Shown here: positions 1 to 7,811 of the stretch, one piece after another
Position numbering within the stretch: position 1 is the stretch's first letter
Layout: each line of letters begins with the position of its first letter
From: CAYFPX01 sp964519895
GTDB lineage: Bacteria > Myxococcota_A > UBA796 > CAJQPC01
DNA length: 64,000 nt
Assembly: GCA_964519895.1 (NCBI GenBank)
Contig: CAZFLE010000026.1
Location: 1-64,000, forward strand
Direction of reading: 5' to 3'
Translations under genes and position numbers: made by a program
Notes under the pieces: model-generated
Told to the model about the DNA's origin: nothing
Databases searched by the model: none
Seen by the model: the letters and a program-made list of their open reading frames with translations, nothing else

Positions 1-21
1 GGTTGATGAACTGGTGTGAGA

Positions 22-48
22 GTGCTATCCAAGTGACTGGAATAGCAC
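22..48 (-). terminator. hairpin downstream of ssrA
   Basis: A 7-bp perfect inverted repeat (GTGCTAT/ATAGCAC), extendable by 3 bp past a one-base bulge, lies about 8 nt beyond the tmRNA 3' end. The T-run (52-56) comes before rather than after the hairpin, so this is not a textbook intrinsic terminator. It may be a 3' processing or stability element. Confidence 0.3.
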
Positions 49-56
49 AGGAAAAA

Positions 57-430
57 GGTGGAGGCGGCGGGAGTCGAACCCGCGTCCGAAGCCGCTCGAT
101 CTCAGCGTCTACATGCTTATCCAGCCCTTACTACTCCGAGCCCCCCGGGCTGGCGTGGGGGGCACTGGAGCGACGACGACTTGAAGGATTATTTCTCGTC
201 CCCTGGGCCCGCGTCGCCAGACCCTCTGGACTAGCCAAGTGGTACATGCCCAACCGGCGCCCTTGGCAAACGACCCGATCGGACACGCTCTAAACGGCTC
301 TAGGCCGCGAGAGCGAAGTTGTTGTTGTTGTTGGCAGTTGTGTCAACTTGCGCGGTGTTTCACGAGGTGCCGTGCAACCTCGACATGCAGCCTTGACCTA
401 CGACGACCCCGTCGAAACCGTTTCGCCCCC
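57..430 (-). ncRNA. ssrA: transfer-messenger RNA (tmRNA)
   Basis: tmRNA rescues stalled ribosomes by acting as tRNA-Ala and then as a short mRNA. Read on the minus strand, the 5' end GGGGGCG pairs with CGCCUCC just before the 3' ACC, giving a 7-bp acceptor stem with one G-U pair. A T-arm (GGGTTCGACTCCC) precedes the 3' end. The terminal A of CCA is not encoded and must be added. The conserved GGTTTCGACGGGG follows the 5' end. The tag frame (335 down to 300) reads ANNNNNFALAA then TAG, matching the usual A...ALAA tag shape. The length of about 374 nt is normal for one-piece tmRNA. Confidence 0.95.
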
Positions 431-525
431 TTAAAGGTGTGGAACCACGCCACCGGACCGCCAGGGTCTGCGGGACGGCGACAGGCTCAACCTGCTCTCA
501 CCAAGGGTCTGTGTCAAGCTGGACC

Positions 526-732
526 ATGTCCGACGACCGCGAAGACGTGCCCACCGAGCCGCCCGCCGTTCCCCCCGCAGAACGGCCCAAGGGGCTGGTC
601 GGGTGGTTCGCAGCAGCCATCGGCGAGGCCCTGACCGCGGCCTTCGGCATCGCCATCGCCCTGGTGGGCGGCATCTTCAAGGCGCTGCTTTCGCCGACCG
701 CCAGCCAAGAAGACGATGACAGCGAGGGGTAA
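526..732 (+). CDS. small membrane-associated hypothetical protein
   Basis: A 68-residue protein. An acidic, Pro-rich N-terminus (about residues 1-22) precedes one long hydrophobic Ala/Gly/Ile/Leu stretch (about 24-55) that could span or lie on the membrane, and a very acidic C-terminus (EDDDSEG). The ATG at 526 is chosen because the hydrophobic segment and codon use fit. Only a weak purine-rich stretch precedes it. It is divergent from ssrA. No family is recognised. Confidence 0.5.
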   Translation: MSDDREDVPTEPPAVPPAERPKGLVGWFAAAIGEALTAAFGIAIALVGGIFKALLSPTASQEDDDSEG

Positions 733-790
733 AGGCCCTTGCAGGCCGACGGTGAGCGGGTCAGGATGACCTCCTTCGGAGGCCTTCCCG

Positions 791-2146
791 ATGCTGCTCC
801 TGCTCACCACCCAGGCCCTCGCCGCGGACCCGATCCCGGCCCTGCACCTGACCGACCTGGCCCTCGACGACGACGTGCGCGTGGTCGTCGCCGACGGCCA
901 GACCCCCATCTTGCCCGCCGAGCTCGGCGAGCACAGCTCCCCGGATCAGCCGGTGCTCTACCAGGACGTCTACGAGGTCCTGGCACCCCTGGCCTTCGAC
1001 TCCGGCTGGCAGCCCGCCGGCAGCCCTATCCAGGTGGCCATTCGGGTGAACGCCGAAGGCGGCGCCGCCGTGGAGATGGAAGGCACCAGCCACCTGACCT
1101 GGCCCGAGGCCGTCACCCACACCCAGACCACCTGGGAAGACGCCGGGCTCTTCATGCTCGACGCCGCCCTGACCGCGGACTTCGACCTGCAGTTCGACAT
1201 CTTCGGCGTGGTCTGGAGCGACACCCTGGCCAGCGAGAGCGCGTCGTTCTTCGGCGAGGGGATCTTCACCCCCTTCCTGCTGCCCGGCGGCGAGCCCGAG
1301 CGGGTCGAGGTCGACGCGTCGGGACCCACGACCACGCTCCTGGACCTGGAGTACGACATCATCACCGGCGTCGGGCTGACCTTTCGCACCGACATGCGCA
1401 CCGACGTCTTCGCAGCCCTCGAAGGCGTGCGCAAGACCGTGGCGTCACCCGTAGAGACCCAGATCATCGGCCGGGCCTACCAGAGCCTGTTGTTCACACC
1501 CCCCAGCGAGGGCAGCCTGGAGCTCTCGTCGACCTACACCGGGCTCTACGAAGCCCTGCTGGACCTGGTCTTCACACCGGTGGTCGGCATCTGTGTCGAT
1601 CTGATCGGCTGCTATGACCTGGCCGCCTTCGACATTCCCTTCCCCCTCGCCAACGTCACCGAGGAGCGGGACTTCACCCCCATCGCCCTCACGCACGACG
1701 TGCCGGTGATGGACGTCGACGACACCGGCTTCGACTTCGGCGAGGTCGAGATCGGCCAGATCGGGACCTTTGAGCTGCCCATCGCCAACGCGGGGGCGCT
1801 CGACGTCTACGGCGACGCGGGCTTCGTGGGCACCGGCGACTTCACGCTCTTCCCGGCCGACATCCGGGCGGGGCAGGACGAGGTCGACGGCATCGTCGTG
1901 ACCTTTGCCCCGACCTTTGCCGGCGAACAGACCGTGACCCTGATCCTCGAGACCAACGATCCCTACCTGGCCAACCTGGAGATCCCGCTGATCGGGACCG
2001 GGGTGGAGCCCGAGGACCCGACGGTCAACGTGGTCAGCACCGAGAACACCTGTGGCTGCGCCGCGACCGAGAGTCCGACCCAGCTGAGCTGGCTGCTGCT
2101 CGGATTGGGTGGCGCGCTCTTCACCCGCAGGCGTCAGAGGGCATAG
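791..2146 (+). CDS. secreted ASH-like domain protein with MYXO-CTERM-like tail
   Basis: A 451-residue exported protein. A short signal peptide (LLLLTTQALA) precedes a large beta-rich region without a recognised family. Residues about 305-405 resemble an ASH/choice-of-anchor Ig-like domain (FDFGEVEIGQIGTFELPIAN, then VTFAP and LETNDP). The C-terminus has a CGCAATES motif, a Leu-rich helix and the basic end RRRQRA, the arrangement of the MYXO-CTERM surface-anchoring signal of Myxococcota. A GGAGG (778-782) lies 8 nt before the ATG. Its stop overlaps the convergent glycosyltransferase gene by 13 nt. Surface location is inferred and the specific role is unknown. Confidence 0.75.
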   Translation: MLLLLTTQALAADPIPALHLTDLALDDDVRVVVADGQTPILPAELGEHSSPDQPVLYQDVYEVLAPLAFDSGWQPAGSPIQVAIRVNAEGGAAVEMEGTSHLTWPEAVTHTQTTWEDAGLFMLDAALTADFDLQFDIFGVVWSDTLASESASFFGEGIFTPFLLPGGEPERVEVDASGPTTTLLDLEYDIITGVGLTFRTDMRTDVFAALEGVRKTVASPVETQIIGRAYQSLLFTPPSEGSLELSSTYTGLYEALLDLVFTPVVGICVDLIGCYDLAAFDIPFPLANVTEERDFTPIALTHDVPVMDVDDTGFDFGEVEIGQIGTFELPIANAGALDVYGDAGFVGTGDFTLFPADIRAGQDEVDGIVVTFAPTFAGEQTVTLILETNDPYLANLEIPLIGTGVEPEDPTVNVVSTENTCGCAATESPTQLSWLLLGLGGALFTRRRQRA

Positions 2147-3381
2147 CCCCGACCGCGCAGCCCTTCGAGCACCGCCACGGCTCGGGCCAGACCGTCCTGG
2201 GCCCGGGCGTGCACGCCGTGGTCCCGGGCCGCCAGCGCCAGGTCCGGATCGCTGACCAGGCGCTGCAGCCGAGGCACCAGCTGGCGCCCGTGGAAGCGCC
2301 GCTTGCTCAGGCGCTCCGGGCCCAGCCCGGCGCTGGTGACCCGATGGCCGAAGTAGTGCTGATCGGCCAGGTGCGGCACCACGAGCTGGGGAATACCCGC
2401 CCTGGCCACAGCGGCAGTGGTGCCCGAGCCCCCGTGATGGACCGCCGCGACGCAGCGCGGCAGCAGTGGCCCGTGGGGCACCTGGGGGACCACCAGCACG
2501 TCGTCGCCTTGGACCTGGTCGCCAAGGCCCGCCAGGCCCGACGCGATCACCAGCCGCAAGCCCAGCTCGCGGACCGCCCGCAGCGCGGACGCCGTCGTCC
2601 GCACCGGGTCCGGGTCGGTCATGCTGCCAAAGCCCAGGTACAGCGGCTTGGGACCCGACTGCAGGAAGTCCTCGACCAGGGACGGCAGCGTGAGCTGGTC
2701 CTGGGGCAGGTGCCAGAAGCCCGTGCTCGGCGGCGCCGGGAGGAAGTCTTCCGGGCTGGGGGACAGCCGGGGGTCGGTGGCGAGCAAGACCCGGCCCGGT
2801 CCGGCGAAGTGGTCCAGGGGACTGCCGATGGGTCCCAGGCCCAGGGCCCTGCGATGTCGGTCCATGCGCCCCCGGCCCAGTCCCCCGAAGAGCCGGTCCG
2901 CCAGGCCCCACAGACCCCGGTTGAGCCAGCTCGGCAGCCACCCGTAGGGAAAGGGGAAGGGTGGGTGGTGCCGGGACCGCAGCATCTGCGCGGTGTAGGC
3001 CACGAAGAAGTAGGGCGCGTCGGACGCCTGGGCCACGCTGTGGGCGGCGTGGATGATGCCGGCCCCAAGGACCACGTCGGGCCAGCCCGCGTGACGGCTC
3101 AGGACGTCGAATTGCACATCGAGCTGGGCCGGGATCAAGCGGGCGAACTCCAGCACGACGCGGACCGGGGCGTCGGTGAGCTCTTCGGCCACCTGGGGCA
3201 GATAGGCCTCGAAGTCCAGGCCCATGGGCTCGAAGGGCACACCCCGGCCCTGGCACTGACCGGCGGCGTTGGGCGCACCCACCAGGCGCACCTCGTGGCC
3301 GCGGGCGATCAGGCGCTCAGCCAGTGCCACCAGGGGCTGGACATCGCCGCGGGAGCCACAGGGGCACAGGAGCACCCTCAC
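2134..3381 (-). CDS. UGT/GT28-like glycosyltransferase
   Basis: A 415-residue GT-B fold glycosyltransferase resembling sterol and macrolide glucosyltransferases. The N-terminal acceptor domain begins CGSRGDVQPLVALAERL, the family signature. The C-terminal nucleotide-sugar site is HHGGSGTTAAVARAGIPQ followed by PHLADQHYFGHRV. The GTG start at 3381 overlaps the upstream gene's TGA (GTGA), and the conserved GSRGDV motif starts right after it, so no upstream extension is needed. It is the last gene of a five-gene minus-strand set with an MBOAT acyltransferase, suggesting transfer of a sugar to a lipid or surface acceptor. Donor and acceptor cannot be read from sequence. Confidence 0.85.
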   Translation of the reverse strand: MRVLLCPCGSRGDVQPLVALAERLIARGHEVRLVGAPNAAGQCQGRGVPFEPMGLDFEAYLPQVAEELTDAPVRVVLEFARLIPAQLDVQFDVLSRHAGWPDVVLGAGIIHAAHSVAQASDAPYFFVAYTAQMLRSRHHPPFPFPYGWLPSWLNRGLWGLADRLFGGLGRGRMDRHRRALGLGPIGSPLDHFAGPGRVLLATDPRLSPSPEDFLPAPPSTGFWHLPQDQLTLPSLVEDFLQSGPKPLYLGFGSMTDPDPVRTTASALRAVRELGLRLVIASGLAGLGDQVQGDDVLVVPQVPHGPLLPRCVAAVHHGGSGTTAAVARAGIPQLVVPHLADQHYFGHRVTSAGLGPERLSKRRFHGRQLVPRLQRLVSDPDLALAARDHGVHARAQDGLARAVAVLEGLRGRGYAL

Positions 3382-3719
3382 GGCAGCGCGTCCACCACCG
3401 GCGCCAGGCCCAGCCGATCGTGGACCGCCGCGCAGGCTTCCTCGGAGTCGTAGGGCTGGTGCTCCAGCCGTGGGTGGTCGAGCAGCAGGTCCAGTGACGT
3501 GACGTAGAACCAGCTCACGAACCCGGTCGCCCGGTCCCGGACGAGCACGTGGGAGGGCCTGCGCACGGGCACCAGGGGGTCGTCCCGACGCCCCAGCCGC
3601 TCCCAACCGTCACGGGACAGGTCCGCCTCGAGGCGCCACTCGTGCTCCGGGCTCCGAACGAACACCGCCGGCGGTCCGTCGGCGGCCATGTCGCGGTCGA
3701 AGGGGCTGCAGAATCTCAT
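3378..3719 (-). CDS. hypothetical protein in glycosyl/acyl transfer operon
   Basis: A 113-residue soluble-looking protein with no signal peptide or membrane helix, rich in Arg, Asp and aromatic residues, and no recognised family. It is locked into its operon. Its ATG shares a base with the stop of the membrane protein upstream, and its TGA overlaps the GTG of the glycosyltransferase downstream. The coupling implies co-regulation and perhaps a partner role for the glycosyltransferase. Confidence 0.6.
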   Translation of the reverse strand: MRFCSPFDRDMAADGPPAVFVRSPEHEWRLEADLSRDGWERLGRRDDPLVPVRRPSHVLVRDRATGFVSWFYVTSLDLLLDHPRLEHQPYDSEEACAAVHDRLGLAPVVDALP

Positions 3720-5407
3720 CAGCGCTCCGGGTCGACCCCCAGGATCTCATCGCGCGGAATCAGGAAGAGCCGATGGGCGCGGTGGCCCGCGGAGACCTTG
3801 CCCTCCAAGGGCCAGCGCTCGGCGATCCACGCCGTCATGGCCTGGCGGTTCAAGGAGAACGGGTCCTGCTGCTCCCAGTCCGTGGTGACCCAGCCGAGGG
3901 GCGCGTCACCGGCGCACTCCCGGTTGAGCACCTGGAGGCAGCTCCAGAAGTGGGTCTCGCTGCCGCCCAGGGGACACGCGGTCTTGGGGCACAGAGCCAT
4001 CTCGGACATCACCAGCGCGGCCCGGGCCGAGCAGCTCACGCCGCTGCCGGCGGGAAGCTTCTGCTTCAGCAACCAGGCCAGCCTGGCGTGCAACACGCCC
4101 TCCTGGTTCGGCATCGCGCCCCGCTGCCACGGCTGCGCGGCCTCGTCTGCCTGCCACAGGGCCCCGGCACCGAGAGCCACCGCCACCAGGCCCGCCGGCC
4201 AGCGAGACCACCACCTCCGCACGCCGAGATCCGCCAGGGCCAGGGGCGACACGAGCCCCCGGGCCATCAACACGGCCACCACACCCAACAGGTTGTCCAT
4301 GTACCGAGTGGGCGCACCTACAGCGATCATCACGGGCAGCGGGGCCAGGCAGCACAACAGGGGCACGCCCAGCCCCAGATCCAGCCTGTGCCACGCCCGC
4401 CTCAAGCGACCCGCCCCGTCAGGCGCTGCGGGCCCCAGGCCTGCGCCGAGCACCCCCAGCCAGACCCCAAGCACCGCCAGCCCCCACGGCAGCCAGGCCG
4501 GCCGCACGCCCTTCACCCCGGCCGCCACCGCCGCCTCCAGATCCGCCGGCCCCGCCCCCTGGAGCAGGGCGACGCTGACCGCGAGCTGGTCCTGCATCTG
4601 CTTGGACTGGCTGGGCGCGATGCCCTCGCCCAGCGAGTTCAGCAGCACGGTGCGGCTGGGTATCGGCACGTGCTGGTAGATGAACCAGACCGTGGCCCAC
4701 GCCCCCAGGGCGAAGCCGGCAACGGCCAGCGGCCGCCGCCACCACGACGGCGGTCCTCGCAACAGCACCAACACCAGGGCGGGTGCCACGTAGGGCAGGG
4801 TGGTGAAGTGGGACAGGCTGGCCAGAGCCGCCACCGCACCCCCTACGGGCGCCAGCCACCACCACCGGGCCGCCAGCAGCCCCCCGAGCAGCGACGCCGG
4901 GATGGCGGTCGCCACCAGCACGTCGATGCCAAAGGTGCGGCTGTCCGCGATCACGTGGGGCAGCAGGCCGCCCAGAGCGGCTGCGAGCAGCCCGGCGCCC
5001 CGTCCGCCGCCGACCCGGCCCAGGACGTAGAGCACCAGCATCAACGCCGGGTGCAACAGGTGGTTCACCAGGTGACCCGCCGTCACGACGCTGCTGGTGC
5101 CCCCCATCGCCAGAGCCGTGAGCCCCAGCCAGGTGGGCATGCGGTGGGGGTCCACGAGCCCGTAGCGCCCGTGGTGCACGTGCAGGGCATTCCGGGCCCA
5201 CTCGCCCGCGTCGGGACCGGTCATCAGGAGGTCGTGCAGAGTGCCCCAGGACGGGGGGTCCATGCCCTCGAAGATCAGCGTCTGTTGGGCAGGGTCCCGG
5301 AGCCAATAGGCCTGGGCCACCCAGACCAGGACCGCGAGCAGCACCGCGTCGGCGAGCCACGGCGCGGCTCGCCGCCACAGCGGTCGGACGGGCTCACTCC
5401 CCGCCAT
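3719..5407 (-). CDS. polytopic membrane protein, GT-C glycosyltransferase-like
   Basis: A 562-residue integral membrane protein with roughly ten hydrophobic helices and a soluble C-terminal part (about residues 420-562) containing several Cys. After the first helix, a loop with PDAGEWARN followed by VDPHRMPTWLGLTAL resembles the acidic first periplasmic loop of ArnT/PMT-like GT-C enzymes (D...E/Y...R.P.W). This suggests transfer of a sugar from a polyprenyl-phosphate donor. The ATG lies 14 nt inside the end of the upstream SGNH-like gene, and the stop overlaps the downstream start. The family call is by pattern only; a flippase or polymerase is possible. Confidence 0.6.
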   Translation of the reverse strand: MAGSEPVRPLWRRAAPWLADAVLLAVLVWVAQAYWLRDPAQQTLIFEGMDPPSWGTLHDLLMTGPDAGEWARNALHVHHGRYGLVDPHRMPTWLGLTALAMGGTSSVVTAGHLVNHLLHPALMLVLYVLGRVGGGRGAGLLAAALGGLLPHVIADSRTFGIDVLVATAIPASLLGGLLAARWWWLAPVGGAVAALASLSHFTTLPYVAPALVLVLLRGPPSWWRRPLAVAGFALGAWATVWFIYQHVPIPSRTVLLNSLGEGIAPSQSKQMQDQLAVSVALLQGAGPADLEAAVAAGVKGVRPAWLPWGLAVLGVWLGVLGAGLGPAAPDGAGRLRRAWHRLDLGLGVPLLCCLAPLPVMIAVGAPTRYMDNLLGVVAVLMARGLVSPLALADLGVRRWWSRWPAGLVAVALGAGALWQADEAAQPWQRGAMPNQEGVLHARLAWLLKQKLPAGSGVSCSARAALVMSEMALCPKTACPLGGSETHFWSCLQVLNRECAGDAPLGWVTTDWEQQDPFSLNRQAMTAWIAERWPLEGKVSAGHRAHRLFLIPRDEILGVDPER

Positions 5408-6431
5408 CGGCGTCGCTCAGGACCTGGCGGGCCAGCCGGGCCAGCTGGGTGGTGATCAGCCGACCGCCCTCCATCGACACGTGCACCTCGTCGGTGAAGT
5501 GGTCCCGCTCCAGCCCCGGGACCTCGGCCATGCTGCGGTGCACCCCGCCCCCCCCATGGACGAATTCCGCCGTCGCCTCACGGGCCTGGGCCCGCTGCTG
5601 GAGCCAGTAGGCGTCCCGCTGCTCGGGCCGCATCGGCAGATCCGTGAACAGCAGGGGCCAGTCCCGCTCCTGGGCCAGGTCCAGCAAGACCTGGAGATCG
5701 TCGAAGCGGATCTCGTCGCCCCCAGGGGCGGCGCTGGGCTGCCCGGACTGCCACCCCAGCCCCGCGGTCGCCGTGCCGGGCTCGAGCTGCCGCCCCCCGG
5801 CCCGGGCCTGGGTCAGGGAGTCCTGACCGGCCACTCGGGACAGGCTCTTGGTCCCCAGGGCATGCCAGAACCAGTTGGCCAGGTACCCCCGGTACCGGAA
5901 GGCCCGGGACGCCTTGCGCAGGAGCAGCTCTGAATTGCACCCGGCGTCCTCGCAGCTCAGCTCCGAGAGCAGGGGCAGGTCTGCCCAGCCGGCCAGGTCC
6001 ATGACCTGGCTCTCCCAAGGGTTCATCCGGGTCCGCAGGTCGCTCTCGCCGTACGGCAACAGGACCAGGGCCACGTCGGCGTCGTCCGGCACGTGGTTCT
6101 TCAGCGCCAGGGTCCACAACAGCACCGAGCCCGCCGGGGTGGACAGGTCGTGCACCACCACGTCGGTGCCCAGCTGACGGCCCAGCTGGGCCGGATCGAT
6201 GATCTGCTCTGCGAGACACGTGCCCACCACAAGGACGTCCCGGGTCGAGCCGTCGGCGGTGGCGGCGTAGCCCGTGGCCTTGTCGACCATCGGCGAAGGC
6301 GCGTCATAGGCCAGGGTGACCCCGGCCTCCAGCAGGCCGAAGGTGCCCACCAGGACCCCGGCCAAGGGCCCGAGCCCGAGCGCCCGCAGGCCGCGGGACT
6401 CAGAACTGGAAGTAGATGAACTGCTGGCCAT
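5394..6431 (-). CDS. SGNH-hydrolase-like partner of MBOAT acyltransferase
   Basis: A 345-residue protein with an N-terminal hydrophobic segment (about 15-43) and an extracytoplasmic domain. The fold resembles AlgJ/AlgX/DltD-type SGNH proteins that work with MBOAT acyltransferases. A strand followed by the nucleophile turn (VLVVG-T-C at about 66-72) begins the domain, and a late D-x-x-H block (TDEVHVSMEGG) ends it. The usual GDS/GSS serine position is Cys72 here. The ATG at 6431 overlaps the MBOAT gene by 32 nt; an upstream in-frame start at 6449 is less likely. It probably acts in the periplasm on the acyl group delivered by the MBOAT protein. Confidence 0.65.
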   Translation of the reverse strand: MASSSSTSSSESRGLRALGLGPLAGVLVGTFGLLEAGVTLAYDAPSPMVDKATGYAATADGSTRDVLVVGTCLAEQIIDPAQLGRQLGTDVVVHDLSTPAGSVLLWTLALKNHVPDDADVALVLLPYGESDLRTRMNPWESQVMDLAGWADLPLLSELSCEDAGCNSELLLRKASRAFRYRGYLANWFWHALGTKSLSRVAGQDSLTQARAGGRQLEPGTATAGLGWQSGQPSAAPGGDEIRFDDLQVLLDLAQERDWPLLFTDLPMRPEQRDAYWLQQRAQAREATAEFVHGGGGVHRSMAEVPGLERDHFTDEVHVSMEGGRLITTQLARLARQVLSDADGGE

Positions 6432-7785
6432 AGGTGGCGCCGAGCACAAGGATGCACGAGAGGAAGAAGGCGTAGAGCACGGCCTGCACGGGCCGCGGCA
6501 GCTTCATGAGAAGGTCCAGGTCGTCCCCGCGCCGGTGCTGCACCCACTCGATGACCCCCACGACCGCCAACAGCGTGGCGAGCTGGGTGACGGCTTCGCG
6601 GTCCGCGGCGCGGGGGAGGGGATCGGCGAGGAAGGTGCCGACCAGGGTGACCACCTGGCCCAGGTCGTGGGCGCGGAAGATCAGGAAGCCCAGCACGGTG
6701 AAGTGGAAGGTCAGCACGACGGCCAGCCAGCGCGGGATGCGCAGGCGGGGCAGGGCACGCTGCAGCGCCAGACCACCCCCGTGGTACGCGCCCCAGGCCA
6801 CAAAGGTCCAGTTGGCGCCGTGCCACAGCCCGCCGAGCACCATGGTGGTGAGCAGGTTGAGCTGGGTGCGCAGCTCGCCCTTCCGGTTGCCGCCCAGGGG
6901 GATGTACAGGTAGTCCCGCAGCCACTGGGACAGGGAGATGTGCCAGCGGCGCCAGACCTCGGCCGGAGACGCGGCGAAGAAGGGCAGGCGGAAGTTGACC
7001 ACCAGGTCGATGCCCAGCCACTTGGCCAAGCCCCGGGCGATGTCCGAGTACCCCGAGAAGTCGCAGTAGATCTGCCACGTGAAGGCATAGGCCGCGATGA
7101 GCACGGCGAAGCCACCGGGGGGCGCTGGGGCGTCGAAGACCGTGGCGACGATGACGCCCAGGTTGTCGGCCACGTACAGCTTCTTGTAGTAGCCCCACAA
7201 GAGCAGGTGACTGCCTTCGGCCATGTGGCCCTTCGTGACGGTCCGGGGCTCCCGCAGCTGCGGGATCAGGCGGTCCGAGCGCTCGATCGGCCCGGCCACC
7301 AGCTGGGGAAAGAACGCCACGAAGGTGGCGAAGGCCACCGGGTCTCGACAGGCCCGGATGCGGCCTCGGTAGACATCGATGGAGTAGCCCATCGACTGGA
7401 AGGTGTAGAAGCTCAGCCCCACCGGCAGGACCAGCTCGATCACCCGATAGGCGCCGTCGTAGCCGGTCAACGCCAGGAGCTGGTTGACCTCGGTCAGGAA
7501 GAACCCGAGGTACTTGAAGGTCGCCAGGATGCCCAGGTTGACGCCGACGCTGAGCATCAGCCACAGCTTCCGATGCCGTCGGGAGCGGTCGTCCAGCGCC
7601 AGGCCGACCCCGAAGTCGACCGCCGTGGACAGCGCGATCAGCGACAGGAAGCGCCAGTCCCACCAGCCGTAGAAGGCGTAGCTGGCCAAGAGCAGCAAGG
7701 GCCCCTGGGCCCGGTGGCTGGCGCCCCGGTAGAGGGCGTACACCACCAGGAAGAAGACGACGAAGACCAGGGAGTTGAAGAGCAC
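6400..7785 (-). CDS. MBOAT family O-acyltransferase (AlgI/PatA-like)
   Basis: A 461-residue polytopic membrane O-acyltransferase. Family blocks in order are LFNSLVF at the N-terminus, LPVGLSFYTFQSMGYSIDVY, FFPQLVAGPIER, the DFSGYSDIARG block, RRWHISLSQWLRDYLYIPLGG, and GGLWHGANWTFVAWGAYHG with the invariant His. It moves acyl groups across the membrane onto surface glycans or proteins. The GTG at 7785 is chosen because family members typically begin M-LFNSL. It is the first gene of the minus-strand set ending at 2134. Its start is only 26 nt from the divergent start at 7812, so promoters must overlap coding sequence. Confidence 0.92.
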   Translation of the reverse strand: MLFNSLVFVVFFLVVYALYRGASHRAQGPLLLLASYAFYGWWDWRFLSLIALSTAVDFGVGLALDDRSRRHRKLWLMLSVGVNLGILATFKYLGFFLTEVNQLLALTGYDGAYRVIELVLPVGLSFYTFQSMGYSIDVYRGRIRACRDPVAFATFVAFFPQLVAGPIERSDRLIPQLREPRTVTKGHMAEGSHLLLWGYYKKLYVADNLGVIVATVFDAPAPPGGFAVLIAAYAFTWQIYCDFSGYSDIARGLAKWLGIDLVVNFRLPFFAASPAEVWRRWHISLSQWLRDYLYIPLGGNRKGELRTQLNLLTTMVLGGLWHGANWTFVAWGAYHGGGLALQRALPRLRIPRWLAVVLTFHFTVLGFLIFRAHDLGQVVTLVGTFLADPLPRAADREAVTQLATLLAVVGVIEWVQHRRGDDLDLLMKLPRPVQAVLYAFFLSCILVLGATYGQQFIYFQF

Positions 7786-7811
7786 TGTCGCGCCGATGCT
7801 ACCGTCGCCGG

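Noticed and set aside
60..130. tRNA-like T-arm on the minus strand suggesting a tRNA gene
   Set aside because: The matching 5' acceptor strand lies about 370 nt away with the tmRNA core and tag between, so it is the tRNA-like domain of tmRNA.
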